A stretch of DNA of 64,000 bases from Capitella teleta (Eukaryota; Annelida; Polychaeta; Capitellidae). The position numbers and the translations under genes were made by a program. The notes under the pieces were generated by a model. It made no database searches. It worked only from the letters and a program-made list of their open reading frames with translations, and was not told the origin of the DNA. Where the stretch lies: positions 374,244 through 438,243 of the forward strand of contig KB292699.1 in assembly GCA_000328365.1 (NCBI GenBank). The letters are read 5' to 3'. The first letter of the stretch is position 1; every line of letters starts with the position of its first letter. Positions 49,158 through 62,986 of this stretch are shown here, piece by piece.

Positions 49158-51996
49158 CTCAGTCAACAAGTTAATGATGAGAAATAATGCAGCGGTGATT
49201 ACATATCAGAAAATATCAGAATGCATATATCTTAGAATAGATATTTTTGGATCGCATCTAACTAGTAATGGACGAAGTTTCGGCGTCGGACTTCGGACTT
49301 CTACGAATAATGGCTAAAATATCAGTATCAATAAGACTAAGCATAATGAGGATCTACACAATAATACATTTACATATAAATATTTCGTGTACAAAATAAA
49401 GGTTTTTGAGGTGAAAAGTGTGTAAAAGGCGCTTCAAACCTTATCGCGGAGGAATTGCCATTTAGAGTGAACGTCATCGGTGGTACGATCTGCTTGCACA
49501 TCTCCATCTTTCCGTGTATGAGAAAGCTAATTTTTGATTGCAAAAAGGGTTTTTCGGTGAAAGCGCGGGCTAAATCCAGAATAAAATAAAATTCCGTATA
49601 ACTGTAGTTAGAAAAGGCTCTTATCATATATTTCAGACCCTTTACCAGGTCATTTAATGGCAAATATTCCCAGAAATATCACATTATAAGTCACCTCACA
49701 TCGCGCAGTAGTCGCTCAGCGCTGAGCAGCTCGAATCGAGATGCTTTTTATCGCAAAATCAAATCAAAACATTTTTGAATGTGTCAGTCAGTGGATTTTA
49801 CCACGTTCTGTATAATTCTATCAGACAAGACTTTCTATTCCGTCAAAATAAAACTAAAGAGCGTCCTTGGTTAGCAAATTCTTCAAAACATTTCAATGAT
49901 TTCCACGTTTTGACTATATCGTTGCTAACTTGCTGCCGATGCTGCGTGTCTCGCGTGATTCTCTTCTCCGCGGCAGCTCTGATCGCCAACACTGTCACTT
50001 CTCTGAGTTCTCTCTCCTTCGTTATTGCTGACACCGGGTTTAAATCTGTATGGTTAGATCGCCAGAAGATCGACCCGCTATATCCTTTTTCATCCCCACC
50101 CTCCTGCTCGATATACGTATCCATATAACTATGACCAAATGTAGAGTGGACTGCTGTCGCGCAGATCTCTCAGCATGCAAAAACATATATGCTGTCGCTG
50201 CTTTGCGAACCGCCCGTGACGTCACGATGAGCTCATGAATATTTATGAGTTCGCATTTGGACGTCGTTCACGATGCGTCACGTGCACACAAATGACGGAA
50301 TAAAGGAATTCAAAATCTGAGGCGTTATGTAATAAGCTGATAGTAAAAAGTTGGAACCAAATGATGGTGATGCTACCTGTTTAAAAAGACAGGGCATCGA
50401 CGCACACGGCTGAACTGACCAATCACGTAGCAAGTTGTTCCTGATTGGTTATTACATCAATAACAAACATTGAGTATCAGCGTCAAAGCGTGAAGACAGG
50501 TAGCCTTGTCACTTCATCGTTATGATTTGACCTACTTTTCTCAAACGAAACGGTAGGTAAAGGCCAACAGTGTCACTGGTATCAGGGCATAGGCGTTACA
50601 ACAATGACACAATATGATATCACAGTCACCATATATAGGCTATAACATGCATCTTAGTGGCTTCATGATGCACGTATAATTCTAACGGTATTCACTTTTT
50701 TTCTTTTGGTGTCAATATTGAAAGCACGTATATAGCTTCATCACAATGGGTCATGTAGATTCCTAATTATTGTATACAGCAGAATAAAAATAAATTGAAT
50801 GAAGCCAGGCAGAGGATATAATTATAGCTATTATTGTAATCATAAGCTGCATTACTCCAATTACCAGAGCATCTCAGAAGACTCACAAATGATTGGAATG
50901 CAGATACAGCATTTGGGCGACCAAACAAATCAATGAATATCGAAGAAAAATGGACAAATCGAACTGTCACATGATTTTTTTTTTCTGTTGTTGAATGAAT
51001 AAATGTCTCACCTTTAAATAAAAGGAGAAATTTTAAGGAGCTGGGACCACGCAAAGAGTTGGAGGCCTATTATTGACTTTCACTGGTATGGAGAACTGTA
51101 GTTTGGCCTACATATGGGCTTTGCAGAAGGATAAAAAGCATTGACATTTGAAAATAGAAATGATCCCAATATAATATACATTGAATATGGAATTATGCAT
51201 TGATCCCTGACACTCGCTGACCTTAGAGGTCACTCATCACCAATAAATAGCAATTGACATATTTTTCCATAGCCTTGATCAATCCCCGCTTAACCCCCGC
51301 AAGACTCAGCCCCATAGGAGTCTTCACAGTCTTATAGCCAATCTCCGCCCTGCGAACAGTGCGCATTGAGCGAGCCTTGGATATCAAAGACGCAGAACAA
51401 GGGAATAGTTATCGGATTTGTTACTGCGGAAAGGGCTCCAGAATCTCATCTGTAACATGTTTGAAACTGTACGGTCTGTGATGAGAATAACATGGTCACA
51501 TGGTCACACCTTTTACTTTGGATTTGATGTCATTTAATATCATCTTACAAGAGAGGGAGAGAGGGAGAGGGGAAAAAAATATGTGATTTTGCAATTTTAT
51601 ACCCATGATCTTTAAATTTTTGACAGTTTGGGGTAACTCTATAAATATGATAAACTATTTAATTTAATTGCTTGTTGAGAAATCCTCCAATAATCTTCAA
51701 CCTATTCGACATTGCATTTGTTCAATTAATATTACTGCGCCTCATTGTGAATTCTTACGGTGCGTCGACCGCAACACGACAGGCCTCGAACCAGCTCGGA
51801 TTTGTCATCGTATTTTGAAACGCGATTGTATGGTTGACAGTTTGAATGACCTCAATTCCCTGGAGACGGAGTTATGCTAAGACATTTTTCACCATTGTCT
51901 TGTAATTGGGTTTTATCTGCATCTGCATTTTATGTCTTTGATATCGTAGGTATGTATACTATTCAGTGGAGTGATTTTGACTTTTGATAAACCGTA
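49158..51996. other. Intergenic region
   Basis: No recognised gene. Open frames of 93-117 codons at 49370-49663 and 49775-50128 lack domains. Confidence 0.4.
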
Positions 51997-52297
51997 GAGA
52001 GCATTAAAAAGACATAATGTATTTGCACACAATCCAGGTGCAAAAACATTTGTGATGCGCGTGTTTATTCTCTCTACGAATATCATTATCTTTAGGTTTA
52101 ATTCATGTTTTTTTTTTTCTTTGAATTATTCATGTATTTTTTTAGATTGATACACTAGAAAGAAGAAATCGCTCAAATATGGCACATAAATATGTCGTCA
52201 CAACATGTAATCGCTCTTGCATATGTTGCTCAGATGTGGGTCAATCGAATGAAACACATCGGAACATTTCCTCGACAAATTTGACTTTACGATAATT
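51997..52297 (+). repeat. Dispersed repeat R3, copy 1
   Basis: Diverged direct repeat of 59211-59474: GAGAGCAT, AATCCAGGTG, AACATTTGTGA, AGAAATCGCTCAAA, TTGCTCAGATGTG, ACATTTCCT, TTTGACTTTA in the same order. Unknown family. Confidence 0.8.
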
Positions 52298-53717
<1,420 letters not shown>

Positions 53718-53880
53718 GTTTATTCAATTATATAGCGCAATATATCTATGCAGTTTCTATGCGCTTCACATGAGTTAAAAACTCGTCATCCTTCAACAAT
53801 ATTGATGTATAATGAGGTCGTATTAGTTTTAAACATTGTGTATAAACACCATTACATCAATATTGAATAATAATTGATCA

Positions 53881-53888
53881 TATATAAA
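53881..53888 (+). promoter_or_regulatory. TATA box of FAMeT-domain gene A
   Basis: TATATAAA 66 bp upstream of the ATG at 53947, predicting a leader of about 35 nt. The paralogue at 60435 has a TATA box at nearly the same spacing. Confidence 0.6.
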
Positions 53889-53946
53889 CAAAACTATAGT
53901 TTTCGATGTTCATATCGACCTGTTAGCTTACAGCAACCAAGAAACA

Positions 53947-55182
53947 ATGAATATCTGTCTCGTCTTGACCCTTGCTCTGTTTGCTGACTTCGCCATGGGT
54001 AAGTTATCTCACTGACATTAAACTTCATCTTAATATTGTAATCCAGGTGACATTGACATGTGTTTCATGGAGAACCAGACTAAAAATTACGAACTCCGTA
54101 CTTTTGTCAATCATTACCCAGAAAAAAATCACATCTATTTTGGCGTGAAGGCGTGTCCAGAAGGCTCGCTCGAAATAGCCGCATATTTTGGCAACTACTT
54201 TGGCATTATGTTTGGAACAGAAGGATTAAAAACTGCGGCTGTTCACGTAAGGTAATAGACAAGTTCACATAACTAATTTGACACGTTATTTACAAAATGG
54301 TAGAGTACAGGGAATCATGATTTATTATTCTAGGAAGCATATAAACGGTTTGCCAGACACGGTGTGGTCTTCGGAGCAAGTCATGCTTAATTGCAATGAA
54401 ATGAAATACTTCTGGATGAAATGGAGCGAGGGTGAATTGTCAATTGGTCAAGGATTGGAACTTGGAAGCAGAACACTGTACACATTCAACGACGTCGATG
54501 TACGTCCGGAGTTGTATGCAGCTTTTGTTCACATTGTGTATAGGGGAACTGCTGAGTTTGAAAACCAGTGTGGTGAGTAACACCTTCAAAAGGCAGGAAT
54601 TATACTTTATTTATTAAATTTGCTTTGATTATGTGTAAATATCATTTATTACATTTGTTGTGCTTTGATTATGTGTAAATATCGACATAAAGCTTTTGTG
54701 CGAATGCGTATGTTTGAAAAGTCCGTCTCACCTGGTGACCCAAGCAAGTTAAAGGAAGATCGCAGGTCAGATTTTTCATTCATTTATTATACATGCATAG
54801 TAAGGAAAAGACTTGGTGGATATTTTCAACTGGTAAGCTAAGATACATTATGCTTAATGACGGTCAAACGGCAGAGACCGGGATGTCCAACTACATCCCT
54901 CTAAAGGATTGTGGTGTTATTGTAGAACATTTTCTATTGAGATCGTCGAAATGGTATATTCAACATATAGATACAATTGATACTCTCACCCCGCTGTGTA
55001 GTTTTGTATGCAGGCATTAAACTTATTTCTGACTATTAGTTTTGCAGAATATTATCTAGCTTTAATTCATTTTGTTTTCTGCCTTTATAATACATTTTAA
55101 TATCTCAATTATTTTAGCTGGGGCTTTGAAGGATCAGCTGGCCGTCCACAATAGTTATTCAAACAGAACACTGATCGAATGA
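53947..55182 (+). CDS. FAMeT (Methyltransf_FA)-domain protein A, predicted secreted, 186 aa, four exons
   Basis: Exons 53947-53998, 54047-54251, 54334-54572 and 55118-55182, all GT..AG with phases 1, 2, 1. Residues 1-17 are a signal peptide (MNICLVLTLALFADFAM). The single domain at about 33-163 matches the farnesoic acid O-methyltransferase-like module: FGVKAC, CNEMKYFWMKWSEGELSIGQG and GTAEFE, with Trp113/Trp116 in the FW-x-x-W core. Despite its name the module is not a proven catalytic methyltransferase and occurs in invertebrate extracellular proteins, so a binding or recognition role is likely. Cys23, 54, 106 and 165 could form two disulfides. Exon 4 (GALKDQLAVHN..., stop) was chosen because it fits the phase and a good acceptor (ATTATTTTAG). 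The site matching the paralogue's exon 4 (54799) instead ends quickly in a stop. The C-terminal exon is the least certain part. Confidence 0.75.
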
Positions 55183-55248
55183 TGTATCTCTGCCAGCCGA
55201 GTCAATGCAACCTATATATCAACCAGCAACTGTATGATAATTTAGGAT

Positions 55249-55254
55249 ATTAAA
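55249..55254 (+). terminator. Poly-A signal variant of FAMeT gene A
   Basis: ATTAAA 67 bp after the proposed stop; a common non-canonical poly-A signal. It supports the choice of exon 4 at 55118. Confidence 0.45.
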
Positions 55255-55850
55255 GCAATTCATCTAAGGATTGCATCATCAATTCTGTTCATTCACTTCA
55301 CAAAATAAGTTGATCATGTGGAATCTCTATCATCTACAGATCTCTAAGACCTCCACAACGGAATGATTCAATTTTTGATCATGGGACACCTATTTTTGTA
55401 TTTTGTTTGTTTCTGTATTATTTTCATGATAAACTATTTTAATGTTGCCATGCAGTCACCATTTGCTTTAACTGTTACGGCAATGCCGATCGATTCTTGT
55501 TTATTCCTTTTATATATGGTATTATTGGTCCATTCTGGTTCATTCTTTCTAGGACATTTACATTTTCTCATCCTTTTATTCAGTATTTACTCACGTAATG
55601 CTTTTGTATTTATAGTTATGTTTCAAACACAGTTTTCGCTAGCACCATACTTTTGATCAATAAAACCAAGGTCTTATATATCCGAAGCAAATGAGCAAAT
55701 TATGCAATTATCGTCTTTTTGCGAGGCCTTCATTTATCAATAAAGGGGGCCACTGAAGTGAGTTATGATTACATGTAGTTGCCATATTCACACGTTTGAG
55801 AATGCCGATGTCATAATCAGATTATTAATCAATGTACTCGACCTATTTCC
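55255..55850. other. Intergenic region
   Basis: No gene recognised; a 97-codon hydrophobic frame (55363-55656) is AT-driven. Confidence 0.4.
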
Positions 55851-56545
55851 CATGTGTCTGTTGACTCGATATTTTGAACTCCAGTGCAGCTGTCATCGGA
55901 TGAATTCCCTGTAGAGGGGAGAGCTGGTCGTGTGACCGGTTGACCTTGTGATGGATTTGTTGCTGGTCTCTTCACATGATCAGCTTCCGATATCAGCAAA
56001 TAAGCTGCCTCCGACAGACTTCATGGAATAATATTGATAGCATGAATTCCAAGCGTTATATTAATAATATATCGATTGCATATTCCCTGATCCTGTGTTC
56101 AGTCCTTTTGTTATTATGACAAGTGTCGTCAATTTGATTGGCAAGATTATTTATATATTATCTGTCATGATTAGGGGATCCAACATTGCTCTCTATTGTA
56201 TTGGATGGGCGGTATAACACAATGAGAGAATGACTGCAATACCACACAAAGTGACCGTTAGTGTGGTTCATTTATAATACATATATTTTATTCATACACA
56301 AGTGGTATAAAATGAACAGAAAAAAAATACATTGTTCATTTCAACATCGCACCTCTATCCTGTTACCTCCTCATTTCATTGGTCGCTGAGGAAGTCATTA
56401 CATTCATTTTCCAATAAGGGATTGGCCGAAACCATCAGTCACTTCATTCGGACTTAGGTTGATAGATGGTGCTGCAAAAATGAACTGTGCTGTGTTGAAC
56501 GCCTCACCGGTGGATTTGGCAACGGAGGGAGGTATTTTCTTGTTA
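55851..56545 (-). repeat. Repeat R2, right copy, with a 60-bp insertion
   Basis: Inverted partner of 34975-35612. It carries an extra 56283-56342 (60 bp) flanked by 7-bp AATACAT duplications (56276-56282 and 56336-56342), absent from the left copy. The insert includes ATTTTAT/ATAAAAT inverted motifs, like a tiny insertion with target-site duplication. Confidence 0.85.
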
Positions 56546-58932
56546 GATTCAAATGCAACTTTACAATTTATCGATCTTATTCAAATTTGCTGGTTGGCTA
56601 TGAAAAGATAGGAGTGCACAAAACAGACAAGGTTTAGACAACGTCATAATCTATTTATGCCACCCAAAGTACATGCATGCCAATGTGTCTTTGCGTGTAC
56701 TTAGGAATTGATAAAACAGCATACCTATCTCGAGAAAAAAAAATATATTCTGCATCATTGGAGATATTGATGGAAATGGAGGATCTGCTGATTAAGAGAT
56801 ATCTCACAATGTGTCCTTTGCCTCTTGCTAGCTGCTTCTCATTGTGATATGAGGCTGTAATCTATAACGACTTCCTTTGTTTCCATTGTCAGAATATTTT
56901 TTTCAATTTCGAAAAACTTCAAACAAATTATTAAAAAAAAAACATTTACAGATGATTACTAAAGAGGCAAATTAAGTCTCAAGCACCAAAGGCGAGAGCA
57001 TTGAGGAGAATGTCGAGTGGCATGTGTTTCCTCTCGTTGCATTGAACTCAGGTTGCTCAATGTCCTTCATTTTAACCCTGCGCACCTGCTGCAACCTCGA
57101 AGATGAAAGTTGACATTGCTTATACAACGTGGTCTGAATCAACCATTACCCAATTCGCACACCTGGGGTAGACACAGAAGGGAATAGAAGGTGCTTTCTT
57201 CTAGTATTTTTGGACTGATTTCCACAATTTTTAACCGAGAATCAGCCCGAAATCCTCAGTTACACAGCGGATTATACTGAAAGAGGCTTAACGTTGTGAT
57301 CCTAGCTCAAATAGATGCACTATGCATGTTGATGATCAAGTTATTATTTTGCTTCATATTTAAGTGGTTTTCACTAAGAAATTTACTCCACTCATTTTAT
57401 TTTGTTTCAATGTCTAATAATGATATAAGCATTGGAGAAACCATCAATGAACTCTGCCTTATGCGAGACAACAATATAAATAATTTCTTCACTATAAATG
57501 AAACGAATGATTTTATTGATCTACTCTGTTTAGGTTGATTGAAAGTCATTTTTTTGACTTGCATGTATTATTTTTGTTCTGTTATGTTCTTTTTCTGTTG
57601 TTTACAAATACAAACTGTAACACACAATTTGCGAAATAAATGATGCATATATAACGGTTCTGTATAAACTATGTGCGCTTTTATGGCAGGTTGATTATGG
57701 TTGTTGTTCTAAAGTGAGTGATAATTTTCCGCTTTTTTGCGTGCTTTCCTGTTTTCAGGAATTTTTCAAGGCTTCAAAAGTTCTGGGTATAATTATCATT
57801 GTAATTTTGTGAACCCATGTACGTTCTGATTATGAGTATATTTAAAATTAATTTCATTCTGCCTGTGACCCACAGGGCGTCAGTGACCGAGCAGATTTGA
57901 TGCAATGCAGTGAATGCTAAATGTCAATATATATTATTCTATAACTACCATATAAACCTATAAGAACTCCCATATCATAACGGGGCCTCGCTGTAGTATA
58001 GCATCCTAACTGTCAGCTACTGAACGAGGCGAGGGCGCTTAATGCTACTAATTCTAGAAATTCCGTTCCAGTAGGCCTACGTACAGTTAGTGAATCACTC
58101 ACACTCACGGCCATGACAGTCACAGTCACATGACTGCAGTGTCAGCTAGTGAGTAGTGATCAGTGTGAGTGTAACTACTTTACCACCCCAATGACCTCAT
58201 TAACTCAGCCAGTAAAAGTCATTTCGTCAGTTCCCACCTTTTTGTTCTATTTGTTTTTTTTTTTTTTTTTTTTTTTTTGCCTGTGGCCCTGTGTCCGTGC
58301 TGGGCATCATGCATGCGAGACGAGGTTTCGTCACAACAGCTATGCCCAATGAAGCATTAATAGAATCACCGATTTTGAAAAATCCCGGAGGCTTGTGAGA
58401 CGTCAGAACAGAAATTTGCAGAATATTTGACAGCGCTTGGGTTTCATTTCAATATCAAGGCTGAAGTGATTGCATATCTTATTCTATCAAAGCGAGATAG
58501 GAGATGGTCGGAGCGTATTAAACATATGTCATAACATACTGGTCATCCAAGCTCAAACATAATACATGTCAATCGATTGAAGCCGACCTAAAGCCCATTC
58601 TAACCGCCCATGTCACTGGATTTGAGGGCTGATTTTTGGGTTACGTTCATATAAAATGCCCAAATGGTATGTTCGTGTGTATATACACACATATTTAGGT
58701 GGATAATATGTCGATGGACGGCGATTCTTCCCCTGGAGGCTTCCGCACGGCAACGGAGCCCTTTAGCTAACAGCTCACGACGGCACACGTGTGTCAGTGT
58801 ATCGGTTGAATACCGTTAATCTAACAGCTGCGGATCGACGTCTGTTCTCGTTTTCTAACGAGTGCAGATATAAGAATCGGGTCAATAGACAAAGTTATTT
58901 TATTCTCAATTTAGGATGGGGATGTCAAATTG
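56546..58932. other. Intergenic region
   Basis: T25 tract at 58254-58278. No gene recognised. Confidence 0.4.
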
Positions 58933-59170
58933 CCGCGTAGTCTTTGGCAGACTAGTGTATTATTTCCCATTGACTCTTAAGTTAGTTGCAGCAACGATTA
59001 ATTCATCGCAAATAATTGTTCTTCGTAGACTCCATCTCATTCGTATTATTGAATGCACTTTGGACGAAAGATAAGCACAACGTGTTGTTTGAGGACCAAA
59101 GAGGGACCCTTTGTGCCTGGCCCAAGGGACCAGGATCGAAAAAGCCACGCATCGCAGACCACTCTAATAA
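58933..59170 (-). repeat. Repeat R1, right copy
   Basis: Inverted partner of 34056-34305; it differs by a few small indels near its right end (about 59117-59160). Confidence 0.8.
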
Positions 59171-59210
59171 TGATTGTGACACGTCACGTCTCGAAGTAAT
59201 ATTGACTGCA

Positions 59211-59474
59211 GAGAGCATAAAATGATTAAATGTATTTCTCTGCAATCCAGGTGGAACAACATTTGTGACGCGTGTGCTTGTTTGTTTTCTCAATCAGCAT
59301 CCTTATCATCAGGATTTATGTATGTATATTTTATATTGATGCACTAGAAATAAGAAATCGCTCAAAATAAAAATGTTGCTTTCAATTGCTATTGCATGTT
59401 TTGCTCAGATGTGTGTCAATTAAATGTTAAACACTGGGACATTTCCTTTTAACATTTGACTTTAGGATATTTAA
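59211..59474 (+). repeat. Dispersed repeat R3, copy 2
   Basis: Partner of 51997-52297, same orientation, starting about 40 bp after R1. Confidence 0.8.
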
Positions 59475-59904
59475 ATATTTTATAAGCTTAATCCAGAAGG
59501 CGTTTATTGGTACATTAATCCCCCATTCATCCACGCATTCAAATAAGAAGTGAAGTATGTGGTCTACGGTTAAATAAAGCTCTTTCGACCAAACATAATA
59601 ATTTTTACATTCCAATAATTGGGGTACAATATTATCAGAATTAAAACGCGTGAATAAACCAGCATGCTCATTGTCAATTCGTCATCTTGAGGCCCTCTGT
59701 TCCCCACCCCTTCATGAACTTCAACACTATATTTAGCATACTCATGTTCCGAATTTGCGTACATGCAGGTTCATCGAACTCTCATCACATCCCTCTATAC
59801 CTGCTCCCACTTAGCAGCTTCCAAGTAACCAGATTCCTTGCAGCTTCCTCTCTGCTTCCTTCAATTATCCCTAAACTTTTTCTAAACTTTTATAAATCAA
59901 GCCA
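59475..59904. other. Intergenic region
   Basis: No gene recognised. Confidence 0.4.
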
Positions 59905-60163
59905 CGGGCGTTATGATTGAGAATTATAATTGTAATCCGTTATAATTGTAATTATTCGGTGACTCTGCAGTGCTGTCCAACTGCGAAAAAAAGGCCGGAC
60001 GCTCTGTATTACTGTCTATGGTGGTATGCAGGATGAAGAATCATTGGGATTTATCGATAAGAGTAGGGGGAAACCCCGGTCCCGGGCTTTCTGTTCTGGC
60101 GCCCGTATCATCCGATTTGTTTGGATGGAGCCGTAAAACCCCATCACGCATCACGCATCACGT
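59905..60163 (+). mobile_element. SINE copy 5 (tRNA head missing)
   Basis: Begins at GGGCGTTATGATTG, just 3' of the B box of the full element, and runs through GACTCTGCAGTGCTG, ATCGATAAGAGTAGGGGG and TTCTGGCGCCCGTATC to a (CATCACG)n tail. It has a small internal duplication (AATTATAATTGTAAT region) and lacks the A/B boxes, so it cannot drive its own transcription. Its tail unit differs from copy 3. Confidence 0.9.
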
Positions 60164-60366
60164 ACGCATGGCTCACACACAATTAACGAAAAAGAGAAAC
60201 ACAATTTTAACAATCCACGTGAACTGCCAAATACATTCATTCCTTTCAAAAGATGAAACATGGATAAATTGATCTGCAAAATCGATGCATTGCGATCATG
60301 CTATTGCAATACAATGTGTGTAAACACCCTTAGATTATCGTTATATGTCATGACAATTAATGATGC

Positions 60367-60374
60367 TATATATA
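60367..60374 (+). promoter_or_regulatory. TATA box of FAMeT-domain gene B
   Basis: TATATATA 68 bp upstream of the ATG at 60435, matching the arrangement in gene A. Confidence 0.6.
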
Positions 60375-60434
60375 CACAAGCACTGCCGCTGATGTTTAGT
60401 CTCGAATTGTCAACTTGAAACCACACTAGAAACC

Positions 60435-61518
60435 ATGAAGATCTGTCTCGTCTTGACCCTTGCTTTGGTTGCTGACTTCGCCATGGGTAAGTTCTCTCTC
60501 TGACATTAAACCTCATATTGATATTGTAATCCAGGTGACATCGACATGTGTTTCATGGAAAAACAGACCAAGACCGAACTTCGTACATTTGTCAATCACT
60601 ACCCAGAAAACAACCACGTCTATTTTGGCGTTAAGTCATGCCCAGAAAACCGCCTCGAAATAGGCGCCACATTTTTTCGCTATTACTTTAGCATTAAGTT
60701 TGGAAGGACAAAAACGGAAACCGGTGCTGTTCGGATAAAGTAAGTAAGAAAGTAATAAAACAAGCTGATCACGTGATGTTTAACTCATTATTTAGAAATA
60801 ATCGTCTATGGTGTATCATTGTTTTTCCAGCAAGTATGATGGAGGAGGAATTATTACAAAGTGGTCCTCGGAACAAGTCATGCTTAATTGTGATGAAGTG
60901 AAATACTTCTGGATGAAATGGAGCAAGGGTGAACTGGCAATTGGCCAAGGATTGGAACTTGGAAGCAGAACACTGTATACATTCAACGACGCCGATGTAC
61001 GTTCGGAGTTGTACTCAGGTCTTGTTCACGTCGTGTATAAGGGAACTGCTGAGTTTGAAAACCAGTGTGGTGAGTAACACCTTCAAAAGGCAGGAATTAT
61101 ACTTCATTTACTACATCTGTTATGCTTTGGTTATGTGTAAATATCGGCATAAAACTTTTGTGAGAATGTGTCTGTTTGGATGGTCTATCTCACCTGGCGA
61201 CTCAATCAAATCGGAGCAAGATTGCAGGTCAGATTACAAATCAGTTATCTTAAAAGTGTAGTAAGGAAAAGACTCGGTTCAACTTTCATATGGCTGACCG
61301 ACCAAGTGGCCAACAATCTCTGGAAGTATGTTCAAAGCGTAAGCATTTCCCTTTTGCTGACTGTTCTGTTTCTAGGAATCCTGTTTAAAAAGCACCTCTG
61401 CCAGAGATCTCTGCCACTGACCTCTGACCTCTATCGATCCCTCGATGATTCTCTAACTTATTCTGTGAATAACGACGAAGTCATGAAGCTGGATGAATTT
61501 CCACAAAGATCAAAATAA
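60435..61518 (+). CDS. FAMeT (Methyltransf_FA)-domain protein B, predicted type I membrane protein, 250 aa, four exons
   Basis: Exons 60435-60486, 60535-60739, 60831-61069 and 61262-61518, with phases 1, 2, 1. Exons 1-3 have exactly the same lengths (52, 205, 239 nt) as in gene A. It has a signal peptide MKICLVLTLALVADFAM, a FAMeT-like domain at about 32-163 (FGVKSC, CDEVKYFWMKWSKGELAIGQG, GTAEFENQC), then a different C-terminus. Exon 4 gives RKR, a juxtamembrane stretch, a hydrophobic segment 192-207 (VSISLLLTVLFLGILF) followed by KK, and a tail of about 40 residues ending FPQRSK. This predicts an extracellular domain on a single-pass anchor. The exon 4 acceptor is TGTAG|TA; the nearer CAG at 61227 gives an early stop. 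Introns are also similar to gene A, so the pair is a tandem duplication. Confidence 0.78.
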
Positions 61519-61535
61519 TTATGCTTTGCATTATA

Positions 61536-61541
61536 ATTAAA
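61536..61541 (+). terminator. Possible poly-A signal variant of FAMeT gene B
   Basis: ATTAAA 18 bp after the stop codon; very close, so tentative. Confidence 0.25.
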
Positions 61542-62945
61542 TATGGAAAACACATCTGTTTGAATATTCGTTGCATTACCATCCATCGAGGGGCTGAAAA
61601 GAGTGAGTGAGCTGGAGTGAGATTAATACCCGTGCGATAATTATGTGTAAATGATCCTTCTAGACATGGTTTAAAATTCAAAAAGCCCTGGTCGGTGATA
61701 ATATTTTAGAAGGTCTCCCGTAAGTCGAGTCAGTACTTCATCACTCAAATTTTACACACTAGGCCCATGTATTTTTTAAAAATTTTCATCATAATAAATA
61801 GCCTCAACCCCCCTCATAAACTGTCACCCACGGAGCCCAACGATACATTGAACACAAAAAGTTTGGTTAAAGTAAAATTGATCATGCAATATTAACCACA
61901 TAAAGGCTAAATTCATAGACATGGAGACTAGCTTGTATTACAAGACGGTACATCAGTCTAACTCCCCATTGTGAAAAAATAGTCATAATGAGGCTGCCGG
62001 ACAAAAAATTCATACTAAAATGTGATTAAAAATACAGAAAAGATAAAACCGAGCCCATATTTGCTAAAAGATGATTTATGTTCCCCATCGCATTAAACTC
62101 TGATTTATGCTATCCATATACATGTACTGGATTCTGATGATCGGAGTGATGCGTCCCGAAGCTAGTTGAATACATTCACCATTAAGTAAAAACAAACAGA
62201 AGTCATGCCTGTTGCCGAGTTGTATTGAAAAGGCCAAGAAGCTGTTTATTGGCGGAAAAGAATATTCCTGACATTCACACAATCTTTCATCAAAGACGCC
62301 AGAATGTGTTTACTCTTTAACTTTACTGAGTTATTCGGTTAAACATATCTAAAATGACAACTAAATAATTTGCGCTCTAGCTACTCTTTTGTCAACCGAA
62401 CTCGTGAATAAAGAAAAAAACCGCTTGCCGTACAAACTGCAGTTGGTGGATATATGAATAGCTCTATAATTTCATGAGACTTGTGTGTGAGAGTTGAGTG
62501 AATAACTCGAGATATTTCGCGATATCTCACCATATTTCGTAATTATTTCCTTGACTCAACAATCAAACGCAGCTGGAAATCATGTGAAATTTCCTGTTGC
62601 AAATAACTCAACAATCTAACGCATCCGGATGCCTTAATCCATCTCACATGGCTCAGCATTTTAGTCACAATCCGTATTTTACCATGACGCCACCCACGTT
62701 TAGTAAATAGCAAACGTTTTATCTGAAACTTTTTGATTAAATTGTTGATTAGGAATAAAATGCAAATTCAAATGTGTTTAAGAAGTTCTTACGATCAATA
62801 TTCGCCAGATTATGAACACAAATAATGAATGGTCTAAAATCTAAATAACATAAAGTCGTGGTGCATGTATATCATGTTACTATGCAGGTTATATTTGGTT
62901 AGGTTAGGTTAAGTTATTTTTGGTTAGGTTAGGTGTAATTTTTTT

Positions 62946-62986
62946 GTAACGTTAGATAACGTTACAATAACGTTATCTAACGTTAC
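62946..62986. repeat. 19-bp perfect hairpin with 3-nt loop, and related motif cluster
   Basis: GTAACGTTAGATAACGTTA, loop CAA, then the exact complement. The same GTTAGATAACGTTA unit recurs at about 62994-63010 and 63028-63044. Confidence 0.92.

Noticed and set aside
49370-49663. 97-codon minus-strand frame with semi-protein-like composition
   Set aside because: No recognisable motif or gene context.
61228-61261. Nearer splice acceptor (CAG at 61227) for exon 4 of FAMeT gene B
   Set aside because: Gives a stop after a few codons; the TAG acceptor at 61261 restores the long frame with the membrane segment and has a counterpart in gene A.
62897-62935. GGTTAGGTTAGGTT-type runs resembling TTAGG telomere repeats
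   Set aside because: Only two or three units each, in AT-rich sequence; too short to call an interstitial telomere.
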